In this document: one piece after another, positions 7,871-17,218 of the stretch
Position numbering within the stretch: position 1 is the stretch's first letter
Layout: each line of letters begins with the position of its first letter
From: Zopfochytrium polystomum
Taxonomy: Eukaryota; Chytridiomycota; Chytridiomycetes; Chytridiales; Chytridiaceae
Assembly: GCA_025765615.1 (NCBI GenBank)
Contig: JAIVFJ010000160.1
Location: forward strand, 87,516 to 151,515
Direction of reading: 5' to 3'
DNA: 64,000 nt
Position numbers and translations under genes: made by a program
Notes under the pieces: model-generated
What the model was told of the DNA's origin: nothing
The model's input: the letters and a program-made list of their open reading frames with translations, nothing else
Databases searched by the model: none

Positions 7871-10243
7871 TTATTCGAAGCTCCATTGTTGACTATCCTC
7901 ATTGTTGCATGGATAAGCTCCGACAGGATTGCCAGCTTGGCTGTTCGACTGGTAGTTGTCAAGACATCGTCCACTCCAATGGTTAACGAATGTACCCCCT
8001 TGAGCGCTCCAGCGCTGATTATCTGTTGTTGTACATCTCTCTAGCGTAAGTATTGCGTACACTTCGCTATTTAGCTCAGAATCGGTCAAGCAGAGGCCCG
8101 ATTGCTTATGAGATATTAAGCCATCCGTATAGAAAGACCATTCTTGATCGACACTGCCATTGTAATCCCACAATTGAACAGTTGTACCTTGCTGAGCGGC
8201 TCCACCGTCTAGTACCATGCCATTTGAGTTTATCATTGATCCGGAGTTAACAACGATTCTAAGCCACAATTGGGTGGCTTGCTGTGAGCAAGGAGAGACT
8301 CTGAGCTCGGAACCAGAAGATGGATTATCCGGCGTTGCCCCAAGGCATGACCTGAATCTCTGATTACATATTTCTCCGATGGAGAGGAAATTCCAACGGG
8401 AGGCACTCTCTCCGTCACAAGGTAGAAGCATTACCAGTGGTGCACCAATCAGCGGATCTGGATATGCCATGAGACACAAGCCCGACTGTGTACTTATTAT
8501 TTCACCAAGAGTAGTGACAGTCCACATTTGGTCGGGTGTTGAGTTACAGGCATAGAGCTGTGGCAAACCAGCGGACACGTTCTCAGCACCAACTAGACAT
8601 AAACCGTATCTCGACATTCGAAGCGGTATGTCTTGATAGACAATTTCATCTCTTGAAGACCAGAGAGTGATTCCACCACCACCGACAATAGACATGTGAC
8701 CCGAAGATTGGAGGTATAACTTTTCACCTCCAAGTCCGAATGTCAGTGGTGATGTTCCATAAGTTCCGGAGCTCCATATGATATCGCCAGAGTTTGAGGA
8801 AGTTACCACATTACCGTCACTCTGAAACACAATGCTATATCCTCGATCTCCTTGACCTCCCGTATTAGTTGACCAGATAGCCGCTCCCGTATTCAAGTCG
8901 TAAGATACGAAGTTACCATCGCTTTGCATAACATAGATATAGTTGCTGCTTGAGGATGTGGTTAGTCCCTGGCATTCATATAGACTGAAATCTGGGTAAA
9001 CATAGCCTTCGAGGAAATTGATATTGTCGGTTTCGATGAGCGTATAGAGTGATGGATCAGCCCCGGTGCATGATATTTCGTCGGAGTCGAGTAGCAACTC
9101 GTCATGTCCCACCACAGTCGATTTTTGGTTGCCTCTTAATCTAATACTTTGGAGAGAGGGTTGTGCATATGCCAGCTTGGCATTGAAGCATCTACCTATT
9201 CCTGATCTTACAACCTTGCACCACCTGACCTCGGGAAATCCATCGTTATAGTACTTAATTGCCAGGCAGTCGTTTTCTGTTATAGCGCTGAGGCTTAGAC
9301 TCGATGGTAGCATTATAGAGGAGCTGTCGTAAGCAGAAGCGTACCAGATCCCTGCCTCCTGTGCGTTTATCTCATGCGCTAGGCCCAAAACATGCCCCAG
9401 CTCATGCGTCATAGCCACGACAGATCTTTCTAGAGTTCTGGCGACCAGCCGCGGATAGTTTATTAGCACTGTGTTCGTTGTCCTACTGTAATCGCTTGGG
9501 AAAAAGGCACAAGCAATCGCGCTCGGGTCTCTACAGACAGTTGTCTCTTGTAGTTTGAACCATATCGAGGCTAAGGAGGCCGATTCTGTATAAGTGATTT
9601 TCGAAGTGAAACCTCCTTCTTGCTCGTTGCATCCTGTCCTCCACCCTTCGATGCTTAATGATATTATACCGGCTGCTGTCTCTATGGAGTTTTGAAGAGT
9701 ATCTACCGCAACAATGGTGTAGGTCATCGGGGCACCGGACCATATCACCAATGTCCTCTCTTCTGGGGATGTTTCAAGCATCCACTGGGACCTCCTCCTT
9801 AAGCGTCTCTTCAAGGATGGGCTGGCTGTCGAGTTGTTGGTTGAGACTTTTTTTTCTTCCTCATCGTGGTTTTCTGTCAAAGATTCTGCTTCTAGTGCAA
9901 GAAACTCTTCATATGTGACATCTATATAGCCTTCCGGTAGATAGTTGCAATGCTGAATTTCCTCTGTCACCTTTATGCAAGTTGGAGATGGTGGGCCAGG
10001 CTTTCTAGGGTGTGGCCCGCCCAGTGGGAGTAGTGGTGGACAGGGCTGCCCATCGCACTCCGTTTCAGGATCAATGTACTCGCCCTCTGCATTGTAGGGA
10101 CCGAATTTGCCCCAGTCATCAAGGCTCCAGTTACCCGCCCTAATCTCTTCAGGTGTCTTCATCGCCGTCACCTGCCATTTGCGCTTGACCAGACTTACGC
10201 ATAAGATTGCTACCAGTGAAACAACTGCTATCACCTTTGTCAT
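7871..10243 (-). CDS. Secreted metzincin-like metalloprotease with B-lectin and ricin-B-type lectin domains
   Basis: This is an intact, intronless 790-residue protein. Residues 1-20 form a hydrophobic signal or anchor segment. A dibasic LKRRLRRRS site near 144-152 could release a propeptide. A zinc-protease motif HELGHVLGLAHE (His280, Glu281, His284, His290) is followed by a Met-turn candidate SSIMLP (about 308-313), which fits the metzincin/matrixin type. Residues about 435-530 resemble a bulb-type mannose lectin (YVMQSDGNFVSYD, VFQSDGNVV). Residues about 540-790 hold beta-trefoil QxW-type repeats (SGLCL, DQMWTV, SGRCLDN, DSQQWSF), a sugar-binding ricin-B-type fold without any toxin catalytic domain. 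It probably cleaves or penetrates glycan-coated surfaces outside the cell. The lack of introns and the neighbouring viral-like genes make a viral origin possible, but host origin is not excluded. Confidence 0.8.
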   Translation of the reverse strand: MTKVIAVVSLVAILCVSLVKRKWQVTAMKTPEEIRAGNWSLDDWGKFGPYNAEGEYIDPETECDGQPCPPLLPLGGPHPRKPGPPSPTCIKVTEEIQHCNYLPEGYIDVTYEEFLALEAESLTENHDEEEKKVSTNNSTASPSLKRRLRRRSQWMLETSPEERTLVIWSGAPMTYTIVAVDTLQNSIETAAGIISLSIEGWRTGCNEQEGGFTSKITYTESASLASIWFKLQETTVCRDPSAIACAFFPSDYSRTTNTVLINYPRLVARTLERSVVAMTHELGHVLGLAHEINAQEAGIWYASAYDSSSIMLPSSLSLSAITENDCLAIKYYNDGFPEVRWCKVVRSGIGRCFNAKLAYAQPSLQSIRLRGNQKSTVVGHDELLLDSDEISCTGADPSLYTLIETDNINFLEGYVYPDFSLYECQGLTTSSSSNYIYVMQSDGNFVSYDLNTGAAIWSTNTGGQGDRGYSIVFQSDGNVVTSSNSGDIIWSSGTYGTSPLTFGLGGEKLYLQSSGHMSIVGGGGITLWSSRDEIVYQDIPLRMSRYGLCLVGAENVSAGLPQLYACNSTPDQMWTVTTLGEIISTQSGLCLMAYPDPLIGAPLVMLLPCDGESASRWNFLSIGEICNQRFRSCLGATPDNPSSGSELRVSPCSQQATQLWLRIVVNSGSMINSNGMVLDGGAAQQGTTVQLWDYNGSVDQEWSFYTDGLISHKQSGLCLTDSELNSEVYAILTLERCTTTDNQRWSAQGGTFVNHWSGRCLDNYQSNSQAGNPVGAYPCNNEDSQQWSFE

Positions 10244-10578
10244 TTCAATTGTTTCTACCTCTAAATCTTTGATGTCTTGCTGTCAATCATTCTTACACAG
10301 AGCAATTATTCGTCGGCCATTGTTGAATTCACGAGGGTACAGTCTTTCTTGTGCCATTGCGCATTGTCTTGTGTGATATCAATGCCTCGTTTCCCAGCAA
10401 ATGCGGAGTCAGAGCTGTTTTAAGATCATGAAACATATGCTCCATGCAATCGGAATGAGGAAATGTACCATAGAAGCAGCGGGTGAGATTGTAACGATGG
10501 AACCATGTAGTGACTTGTTCTTATTTCCTGAGAATTGAAGACTACTTTTCAGTGAAGGGACGGTGTATACTATCAAGC
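10244..10578. other. Intergenic, no supported gene
   Basis: This lies between two minus-strand genes. It should carry the promoter of the metalloprotease gene, but no defined motif is seen. Confidence 0.35.
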
Positions 10579-11322
10579 TCAAAGATCATGATCGTGCTCG
10601 TCATTTGTAGTTAAGAACGTGACAAGGAGAGCGATTGCATGTTCACATATATTGTCAATATCATTTCGGATTTGTCCAGGTGTAGTGAATATTCTACCCG
10701 CGATTCTAATTTGATCAGCCATGTGTCCATCCGCAGAAAGCAGCCTTTGTATGTCATCCATATTTCGCATCTGTCTTAATTCCAAACGTTGTGATGGAAT
10801 CACGTAGCTATCGTCAATTAGATCCCTCAGTGGAAAGAAACCACGTGCGAACATACGCTCAAATGTTAAGGATCCAATTTCCCTTGCAATTTCGTCTTTA
10901 GAGGGCCTTGGAATACCTCTTTCAATTGTTAATAGTCTTACACATGATGTTTGACTTGTCAAATCTCTCGTCATATTGTAGTTGCTACCTGGTATGGGCC
11001 CCGGAACTGTTTCTACTGAAGCTGAAATGTATAAGGAATCCTTTATAATCACGTAAGCATAGAACAGATATTGTAATGGTGACAATACATAATAGCTCAC
11101 TCTATTATAATCACACTGTGCGGGGACAGGCGTAATCAGCAATTTCGGTGCCTGAGTCATACATTGTAGAGAGAACGCAGCAAAGCAATTGCTAGGGACC
11201 GCATACAAGTTGCAGAATCCAGCGTTTATCTCAATCGCGGAGAAAGTCTCCTTTCGTGTGAGCAAAGGCCCAGGCTCCACAATAGAATCGGCAAGATTGA
11301 AGGGCGCCTGTCCAATTGACAT
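10579..11322 (-). CDS. Unknown protein, 247 residues
   Basis: The frame is intact and the protein is not recognised. It has no signal peptide. The middle is hydrophobic (YYVLSPLQYLFYAYVII) and the C-terminal half is charged, with an acidic His/Asp end (NDEHDHDL). It is intronless and similar in base composition to the genes that follow, so it is likely part of the same decayed viral-like cluster. A TTTTAA-containing stretch lies 30-50 nt upstream of its ATG. Confidence 0.5.
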   Translation of the reverse strand: MSIGQAPFNLADSIVEPGPLLTRKETFSAIEINAGFCNLYAVPSNCFAAFSLQCMTQAPKLLITPVPAQCDYNRVSYYVLSPLQYLFYAYVIIKDSLYISASVETVPGPIPGSNYNMTRDLTSQTSCVRLLTIERGIPRPSKDEIAREIGSLTFERMFARGFFPLRDLIDDSYVIPSQRLELRQMRNMDDIQRLLSADGHMADQIRIAGRIFTTPGQIRNDIDNICEHAIALLVTFLTTNDEHDHDL

Positions 11323-11585
11323 CGTACTAATGCTTGCTGACTATTATATTTCGACTTTGAGTTTTAAGTTGTTGGGTCGTTCGGGGCTGAAATAAAAATA
11401 TGTGTTCTCTCGTCACAATCGTTAAAATATCTCCACGCACCCTCAACTAGCATACCCAAGAAGCAGTAGATTACCATTTCCAGCGGTATGCCAGGAGGTA
11501 GGAAGAAAACACCAACGGGAAAAGAACGGGCTCGGAGACTAGAACTTGTGGCTCAAGTTCATATTCGTCATGTGGTGAGCATAAC
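11323..11585. other. Divergent intergenic region
   Basis: About 260 bp separates a minus-strand gene from plus-strand genes. No coding potential is supported. It presumably holds divergent promoters. Confidence 0.35.
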
Positions 11586-11951
11586 ATGAAATTGCCAGAG
11601 GCCATGTCCACAGCGGATGAACGGTTTACTTGAGTTTCCTCCTGTCCAACCAGAGAGTATCTCATCTGTTATACACATCAGCAATTCAATAGTCGTAACA
11701 CCCTCGGCCAGGCTCCTGATCACCGGTATTGTCATAATGCCGTCGCATTACACCCAAGCGGATCACTTCAAGAGTAACCAGATGGAGGGTTTACTCCTAC
11801 TGAGTATTTGATGTTTCACGCAGACAACCGTACTGTGGTTGAGGCATTCGGGCAGTTCATGAATCAAAAAGATCGTTCTTTAGATGTCAAGAAGTTAATG
11901 CACGAAAGACCTGGCGTTACGCATAATGCAAATGTCTACATAAAGGTTTAA
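11586..11951 (+). pseudogene. Unknown small protein, frameshifted
   Basis: Three overlapping pieces (ATG at 11586, a middle frame from about 11617 to 11780, and a last frame from 11778 to the TAA at 11951) read as one protein of about 120 residues with two indels. Near its end is MFHADNRTVVEAFGQFMNQ. No domain is recognised. It lies 22 nt upstream of the helicase gene on the same strand, which suggests a shared cluster. Confidence 0.4.
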
Positions 11952-11973
11952 TCTGTCAAACGTCAATAGAATC

Positions 11974-12904
11974 TTGTCAATTATGAATTCCAAGGTTATT
12001 CGTGTCAGTGAATTTCCATTCTTGAAGCTCGATTATGACTGTAAGATAAGGTATAATCTTACGGAATACACTTCAGCTCAAGATGCTTTCATAGATGCGG
12101 AGGTGAAATCATCAGTTAAGTCTCCCGATGGTACATACAATACTAAGCCCGTTCAGGAGGTAGTGAGATCAAACCTTGCCCCTGAGCATGGCACTGCGGA
12201 GTACCTTGAATCTCTTATTGAAGTTATGAGGGCCATTCTTCATTGTAAATTTGGAAGTGATAATCCAGAGATTCAAGAACAATTGAGAGATCTAGGGAAA
12301 GGGCCCATCTCCCATATCAACTCTGACGGTGACGTGTTTTGGGGAATTCAGAAGGGATACGGGATACTTCTTGCAGAACGACAGGCTTCCTGAAACGACC
12401 ATGGTCATCGATGTTCCTGAGGTTGGTGTTGACGGTTGCCTCGCTAATTTGACCAGAGCACAGAGAAAGGCAATAAAATGTGCTGAAGACAGCAAGAGCA
12501 TTTTGATAACTGGTGGCGCTGGTGTTGGCAAGAGTCATACCCTTCTGAGGATAATCGCATCTCAAGTGGAAATACAGCCATTCCGAGAGCGCAGTTGCTG
12601 TCTTGGCCCCCACTGGAATTGCAGCTTCTCTAATTGGAGGCACAACTCTCCATTCATATTTTCAACTACCATTCGTAGAGGAACAATGGGATTCTGTTGG
12701 GGCCCGGTTGGATAAGCCTTATATGATGGATCGTTACAGAACGCTCAGAGTCATAATTATCGATGAAGTTTCGATGTTGCACTGCAATCTCTTTGAACTT
12801 ATTAAGGAGATACTCGGTGCTGTTATTAACTACCGAAAGAGAGTCCAGCGTATCAGTGAACCAATCCAGCTTATACTTTGCGGTGACTTCATGCAATTGC
12901 CACC
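11974..12904 (+). pseudogene. Pif1-family helicase, N-terminal part, frameshifted and cut by a Gypsy element
   Basis: An N-terminal region of about 120 residues is followed by clear Pif1 motifs: Walker A in ITGGAGVGKSHTLLRI, motif Ia in APTGIAASLIGG and TLHSYFQLP, Walker B in IIIDEVSM, and motif III in LCGDFMQLPP. The reading frame changes near 12370 and near 12590, so there are at least two indels. The coding sequence ends abruptly where a Gypsy LTR begins at 12905. Pif1-type enzymes unwind DNA 5' to 3' and are common in large DNA viruses and mobile elements. The C-terminal part resumes at 16861. Confidence 0.85.
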
Positions 12905-13257
12905 TGTCAGGAACAGGGCAGGACAGGACAAGGCAGACAAGGAACTGAGAGGAGTGATGATTGTATTGGAAACAATAATTCACTTGAGGGATGGGACAGG
13001 TCCCCCATCCCCCTTTTATACCTTTTGAGAGTGTTCCTTGTCAAGACTCCAAGAAAGTTCCAGAAAGAGCAATTAGTAATACAATGATACCAATGATACC
13101 AATGACAACAAGACAAGTCAGGAAAGCAAAGAAGGTTCCAGAAGGTTCCACAAGGTTCCATGAAGGAATGTTCTAGAAGGTTCCAGAAGGTTCCAGAAGG
13201 TTCCATGAAGGAATGTTCTAGAAGGTTCCAGAGGTTTCCAGAGGGTGATTCATAACA
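12905..13257 (-). repeat. Gypsy 3' LTR (353 bp) with polypurine tract
   Basis: In element orientation the LTR starts TGTTATGAATC and ends TTCCTGACA (TG...CA). The purine tract AAAAGGGGGAGATGA abuts it and contains the pol stop codon. Compared with the two other copies (308 bp each), this one has a 45-bp tandem duplication inside its GAAGGTTCCA array. Confidence 0.88.
13014..13240 (-). promoter_or_regulatory. Heat-shock-element array and TATA box in Gypsy U3
   Basis: Units of GAAnnTTCnn repeat at about 13131-13240 (runs of GAAGGTTCCA), and a further GAAAGTTCCAGAA lies at 13053-13065. On the element's sense strand these precede TATAAAA (13020-13014). Alternating GAA and TTC at 5-bp spacing is the binding site of trimeric heat-shock factor, and here several perfect sites are contiguous. 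Heat induction is inference from this pattern. Confidence 0.7.
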
Positions 13258-16200
13258 TCATCTCCCCCTTTTAGGCCTCTTCTGCAACTTGGTGGGGTAC
13301 CTGGTCTTAAACTCAAGCAGAAGGTCTTGGCAGTGAGTGAGGTTTGACTCAGGCTCCCAGGTGTTGTCAGCATCTGAGTAACCTCTCCACTTAACAAGGA
13401 ACTTGAGTGTTCTTCCAAACCACTTGGCATCCAAGATTTGTTCAACCTCAAATTCCTCTTCACCTTCTACCTCAACTGGAGGAGGAGGAGGAACAACTCT
13501 GCCTGGAATGGAATTGGCCACAAACTTCTCTAAAAGGCTGACATGGAAAACTGGGTGGATCTTCATGGATGCAGGGAGATCCAGCTTGAAGGTGACTGGA
13601 TTGATTTGCTCCAAGATCTTGAAAGGTCCCAACTTGAGGTTGTCTAGCTTGGGACTTGGTCTTTTGGTCTGCAAGTTCTTCCTCAGAAGCCAAACTTGCT
13701 GACCCACAGCAAGGTCATGGTCCATTCTGTGAGTGTTGGCAAATCTTGAGGCATCTTCTTGGGCTTGCTTCAGGGTGGAGTCCAGGAAGGTGCTGATGAT
13801 CTTGAGCTTATGTAAGTGTGAAGCCGCAGCAGAAGCCTGGACATTGGATAGGGTCTCTTGTCCCAGAAGATCTCCTCTTGGATTGAAGCCATAGGTTGCA
13901 AAGAAAGGAGATAGCTGGGTGCTTGAGTGGAGAGAATTGTTGAGAGCAAATTCTGCCAGTGGAAGGAGGGTGGGCCAATCATCCTGTTGATAGCTGACAT
14001 AGCACCTCAAATACTGCTCCAGAGTCTGGTTTGTTCTTTCTGTTTGTCCATCAGTCTGAGGGTGATAAGCAGTTGACAGTTGAGACTTGATTCCAAGGGC
14101 TGCTGTGAGTGCTTTCCAAAATTGAGATCTGAACTGAGGTCCTCTGTCACTGATGATTGACTGAGGCAGCCCATGGAGCCTGAATATGTGCTGCAAAAAC
14201 AGGTCTGCTGTTCCTTGTGCATCTATATTCTCAGTGCAGGGGATAAAATGGGCCAACTTTGTCCTTCTGCAGATGACAACAAGGATAGAGTCAAATCCAT
14301 GGGATGGGGGCAGTTTCACAATGAAGTCCATGGATATTGATGACCAAGGGCTGATGGCAATTGGGAGGGGCTCCAGAAGTCCATAGGGCTTGTGTCTGCT
14401 GGATTTGTTTCTTTGACAGGTTTCACAGCTGCTGACATAGTTCTTGATGTACTTCCTCATGCCTGGCCAGTAGAAGTCTCTGGAAACAAGCTCATATGTC
14501 TTGTGCTCTCCTGGGTGTCCAGCTGTTGCTGCATCATGCCTTGTCTTGAGTATCTCAAGTTTTCCCTCTTCTTGGCTGATTTGAATCTTGTGAGGCTTGG
14601 GGTCCTTGGAAATAGCATGGGCCCACACACTGTCAGGAAGCAATGAAAGGTGTGTCTTGGATGGTGGGGTGAAACCATCTCCCCCTTCAGGTGCAAGGTC
14701 TGTTCTTCTTGACAGGGCATCAGCCACAGTGTTAAGGTGACCAGGAGAATAGCACAGCTTAAAGTCATACTCAGAGAGCAGTTCAGCCCACCTGGCATGC
14801 CTCTGCTTGAGCAACCTCCTTGCCCTGAAGAAGGTGAGGTTCTTGTGATCAGAATAGACAGAGATGCCTTTAGAACCAGCCAAGTAGTGTCTCCAGAATT
14901 TGAATGCTTCCACAATTGCAAGCAACTCCTTGTCATGGACTGTGTAGTTACACTCAGCACTGTTCAGCTTCCTGGAGTAATATGCCACTGGGTGCAGAGG
15001 AGCAGAGGGGTCCTGAGAGCTTGGCTGGGACAGAACAGCGCCAAGGGCATAGTCTGAGGCATCAGTTTCCAAGGTGAAGGGAAGCAAGGGATCCACATGC
15101 TTAAGGAGTGGTGCACTTGTGGTTGCTGTCTTAAGAGCTAGCCAGGCTTGCTCTGCTGCTGGGGTCCATTCAAACTTGGTGGTCTTCTTGGTGAGATCAG
15201 TGAGAGGTTTGGCTATGGCAGAATAGTTGGCAATGAAGGTTCTGTAGAAGTTGCAAAATCCAAGGAAGCTTTGAACATCCTTGATGGAATTTGGAGCCTT
15301 CCATTCAAGAATAGTTTGGATCTTGTCTGGTGCCATGGAGATCCCTTTGTCAGACACAATGAACCCCAAAAACTCAATGGAGGTCTTGTGGAATTCACAC
15401 TTCTCCAGCTTTGCATAGAGGTGATGCTGTCTGAGTCTCTCCAAGACAGTCTTGACATGTCCCATATGGCTTGCAGTGTCAGATGAAAATACCAGGATAT
15501 CATCCAGGTAGACAATGACAAAAAGGTCCAGAATATCCCTGAAGATGTCATTCATCATGCCTTGGAAAATAGCTGGAGCATTGGTAAGTCCAAAGGGCAT
15601 GACCAAGTACTCAAAGTGACCGTATTTGCATCTGAAGGCAGTCTTCCATTGATCCTGGGGCTTAATTCTGACCAAATTGTAGGCACCTCTGAGGTCAATC
15701 TTGGAAAATATCCTTGCATGGCTCAGTTTGTCCAGTAATTCAGAGATGAGAGGCAGTGGATAGCGGTTCTTGACTGTCATCTCATTGAGATCTCTGTAGT
15801 CCACACAGGGTCTCAGTCCCCCATCCTTCTTCTTGACAAAAAAGATGGGAGCTCCAGCTGGTGACTTGGAAGGTTGGATGAATCCCTTGTTCAGCATTTC
15901 TTCAATGTATTCTTGGAGGGCCTTGGCTTCTGGTGGAGAGAGGTGGTACAGTGGCTTGAAAGGTGGGCTGCAAGTTTCATCCTTGAGTGGGATTTCACAG
16001 TCATAAGGCCTCTGAGCTGGTAGCAGGTCTGCCTTGGTCTTGGAAAACACATCAGCATAAGGGAGATATTCTTTTGGTAGCTTGGATGCCAGCAAAAGGT
16101 CTGATGGGTCCAGGTTGTTGTGCTCCTCAGCAGTGGGGCTTGAATTCTTGACTGGGAACTGTGATTCTTGAATCTTTGACTGAGAGTTCTGTTCTTGGCA

Positions 16201-16797
16201 AAGACTGTGAGCTGTGGAACTTGAATCTTGAATGTGGACTGTGAACTGTGGTACTTGAATCTTTGACTGTGGGTTCTGTGAACAAGAGTCATGGCCATGA
16301 CTGTGAGCTCTATGAGCTCTACTTGAATCTTGACTGTGAACTGTGAACTGTGGAACTTGAGTCTTGGCTGGCTGTGAATCTTGAATCAAGGGCTTGAGAG
16401 CATGAGACTTGGGGGCTTGACTTGAGTTTTGGGTGACTGTTCCGATTGGTGGAGGTTGGACTTGACCAGTGACCCAATCAATGGCAGGGTTCTGGGCTTG
16501 CAGCCATGGTAATCCCAGGATGACAGAGAATGTGGGTGAGCCAAGATCCAATACTTCCAGATTGACCATGGATGGTGGAAAGTCTTGGATGTGGAGGTTT
16601 AGCTTGGTTTCATGGCTGATTTCCTTGAACAGAGCATGATTGGCAAAGTGGACCTTGAGGGGTGTGGATTTCTTGATCGTAGGAATGGCACAAGACTTGG
16701 CAAGGGTGGCATCAATGATGTTGCAGGATGATCCAGAGTCTATAAGGGCCTTGGTTGTGATGGTTGACTTGGGTGAGAGTTGAATCTTGACATCCAT
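13258..16797 (-). CDS. pol: Gypsy Pol polyprotein (PR-RT-RNaseH-IN-chromodomain)
   Basis: This is an intact 1179-residue frame. The order is: aspartic protease ALIDSGSSCNIID (about 17-29); a low-complexity Gln/Ser linker with repeated SQSKIQ-type units (about 150-240); reverse transcriptase with VDYRDLNEMTVKNRYPLPL and YLDDILVFS (about 430); RNase H LETDASDYALGAVL; integrase zinc finger HPGEHKTYEL ... CETCQRN and catalytic core MDFIVKLPP; and a C-terminal chromodomain (LKFLVKWRGYSDADNTWEPE). The chromodomain marks the chromovirus branch, which targets histone-marked chromatin. No Gag is fused or adjacent, so the copy is not autonomous although pol itself is open. Confidence 0.93.
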   Translation of the reverse strand: MDVKIQLSPKSTITTKALIDSGSSCNIIDATLAKSCAIPTIKKSTPLKVHFANHALFKEISHETKLNLHIQDFPPSMVNLEVLDLGSPTFSVILGLPWLQAQNPAIDWVTGQVQPPPIGTVTQNSSQAPKSHALKPLIQDSQPAKTQVPQFTVHSQDSSRAHRAHSHGHDSCSQNPQSKIQVPQFTVHIQDSSSTAHSLCQEQNSQSKIQESQFPVKNSSPTAEEHNNLDPSDLLLASKLPKEYLPYADVFSKTKADLLPAQRPYDCEIPLKDETCSPPFKPLYHLSPPEAKALQEYIEEMLNKGFIQPSKSPAGAPIFFVKKKDGGLRPCVDYRDLNEMTVKNRYPLPLISELLDKLSHARIFSKIDLRGAYNLVRIKPQDQWKTAFRCKYGHFEYLVMPFGLTNAPAIFQGMMNDIFRDILDLFVIVYLDDILVFSSDTASHMGHVKTVLERLRQHHLYAKLEKCEFHKTSIEFLGFIVSDKGISMAPDKIQTILEWKAPNSIKDVQSFLGFCNFYRTFIANYSAIAKPLTDLTKKTTKFEWTPAAEQAWLALKTATTSAPLLKHVDPLLPFTLETDASDYALGAVLSQPSSQDPSAPLHPVAYYSRKLNSAECNYTVHDKELLAIVEAFKFWRHYLAGSKGISVYSDHKNLTFFRARRLLKQRHARWAELLSEYDFKLCYSPGHLNTVADALSRRTDLAPEGGDGFTPPSKTHLSLLPDSVWAHAISKDPKPHKIQISQEEGKLEILKTRHDAATAGHPGEHKTYELVSRDFYWPGMRKYIKNYVSSCETCQRNKSSRHKPYGLLEPLPIAISPWSSISMDFIVKLPPSHGFDSILVVICRRTKLAHFIPCTENIDAQGTADLFLQHIFRLHGLPQSIISDRGPQFRSQFWKALTAALGIKSQLSTAYHPQTDGQTERTNQTLEQYLRCYVSYQQDDWPTLLPLAEFALNNSLHSSTQLSPFFATYGFNPRGDLLGQETLSNVQASAAASHLHKLKIISTFLDSTLKQAQEDASRFANTHRMDHDLAVGQQVWLLRKNLQTKRPSPKLDNLKLGPFKILEQINPVTFKLDLPASMKIHPVFHVSLLEKFVANSIPGRVVPPPPPVEVEGEEEFEVEQILDAKWFGRTLKFLVKWRGYSDADNTWEPESNLTHCQDLLLEFKTRYPTKLQKRPKRGR

Positions 16798-16860
16798 GGT
16801 GAGTTGGTGGGGCTTGGAATCTGAGGTGTTTGTGGTGCTGGTGGTGGTGATGGTGGTGGA

Positions 16861-17182
16861 TTTTAAAGATATATTTGCCAGCAGTCAGGCTTACGTTGCA
16901 ATCTCAAGGTGCAGTACTATTGAGGGAATTAGATTCTCGAATTATGACAGGGCAATGATATTCTCAGCTCCAATCACAAGGGCATTTTACTTTTGTCTGA
17001 AGAGAGGCTTGATACCCACTGGAGGACAGATCAGAGTTATAAGCCAGCTCCTAGTAGGTAGGAAAGCAACTGACAGTTATGACGACTGTCTGAAATCTGC
17101 TAACAAGAGAGTACGCACTTTCATTAAGGCAGAGAAAACTGCTAGAGGCGCAGATCTGCCGTGGAAATATGTGATTGGTTAA
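16861..17182 (+). pseudogene. Pif1-family helicase, C-terminal part
   Basis: The sequence SSQAYVAISRCSTIEGIRF matches helicase motif VI (QAYVALSR) and continues about 90 residues to a stop at 17182. It is the far end of the gene begun at 11974. The segment between motif III and motif VI is missing on both sides of the Gypsy element, so the insertion was accompanied or followed by a deletion that also removed the element's 5' end. Confidence 0.75.
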
Positions 17183-17218
17183 TGACGCCTGGTATTTATC
17201 AATTGGTAGTTTTAAAAT

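Larger units (their letters stand above)
12905..16856 (-). mobile_element. Ty3/Gypsy chromovirus-type retrotransposon, 5'-deleted
   Basis: The element is in minus orientation. Its 3' LTR (12905-13257), polypurine tract and pol are present, but gag, primer-binding site and 5' LTR are missing. The right edge is placed where helicase coding sequence resumes (about 16857-16861). Because the 5' LTR is missing, no target duplication can be checked. The same LTR recurs at 36921-37228 and 41899-42206, so the family has been active here. Confidence 0.85.

Noticed and set aside
7871..8600. Toxin interpretation of the ricin-B-type domain
   Set aside because: Only the sugar-binding beta-trefoil is present, with no ribosome-inactivating domain.
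13131..13240. GAAGGTTCCA repeats considered as a CRISPR-like or minisatellite array
   Set aside because: There are no spacers; the phasing fits heat-shock elements inside an LTR.
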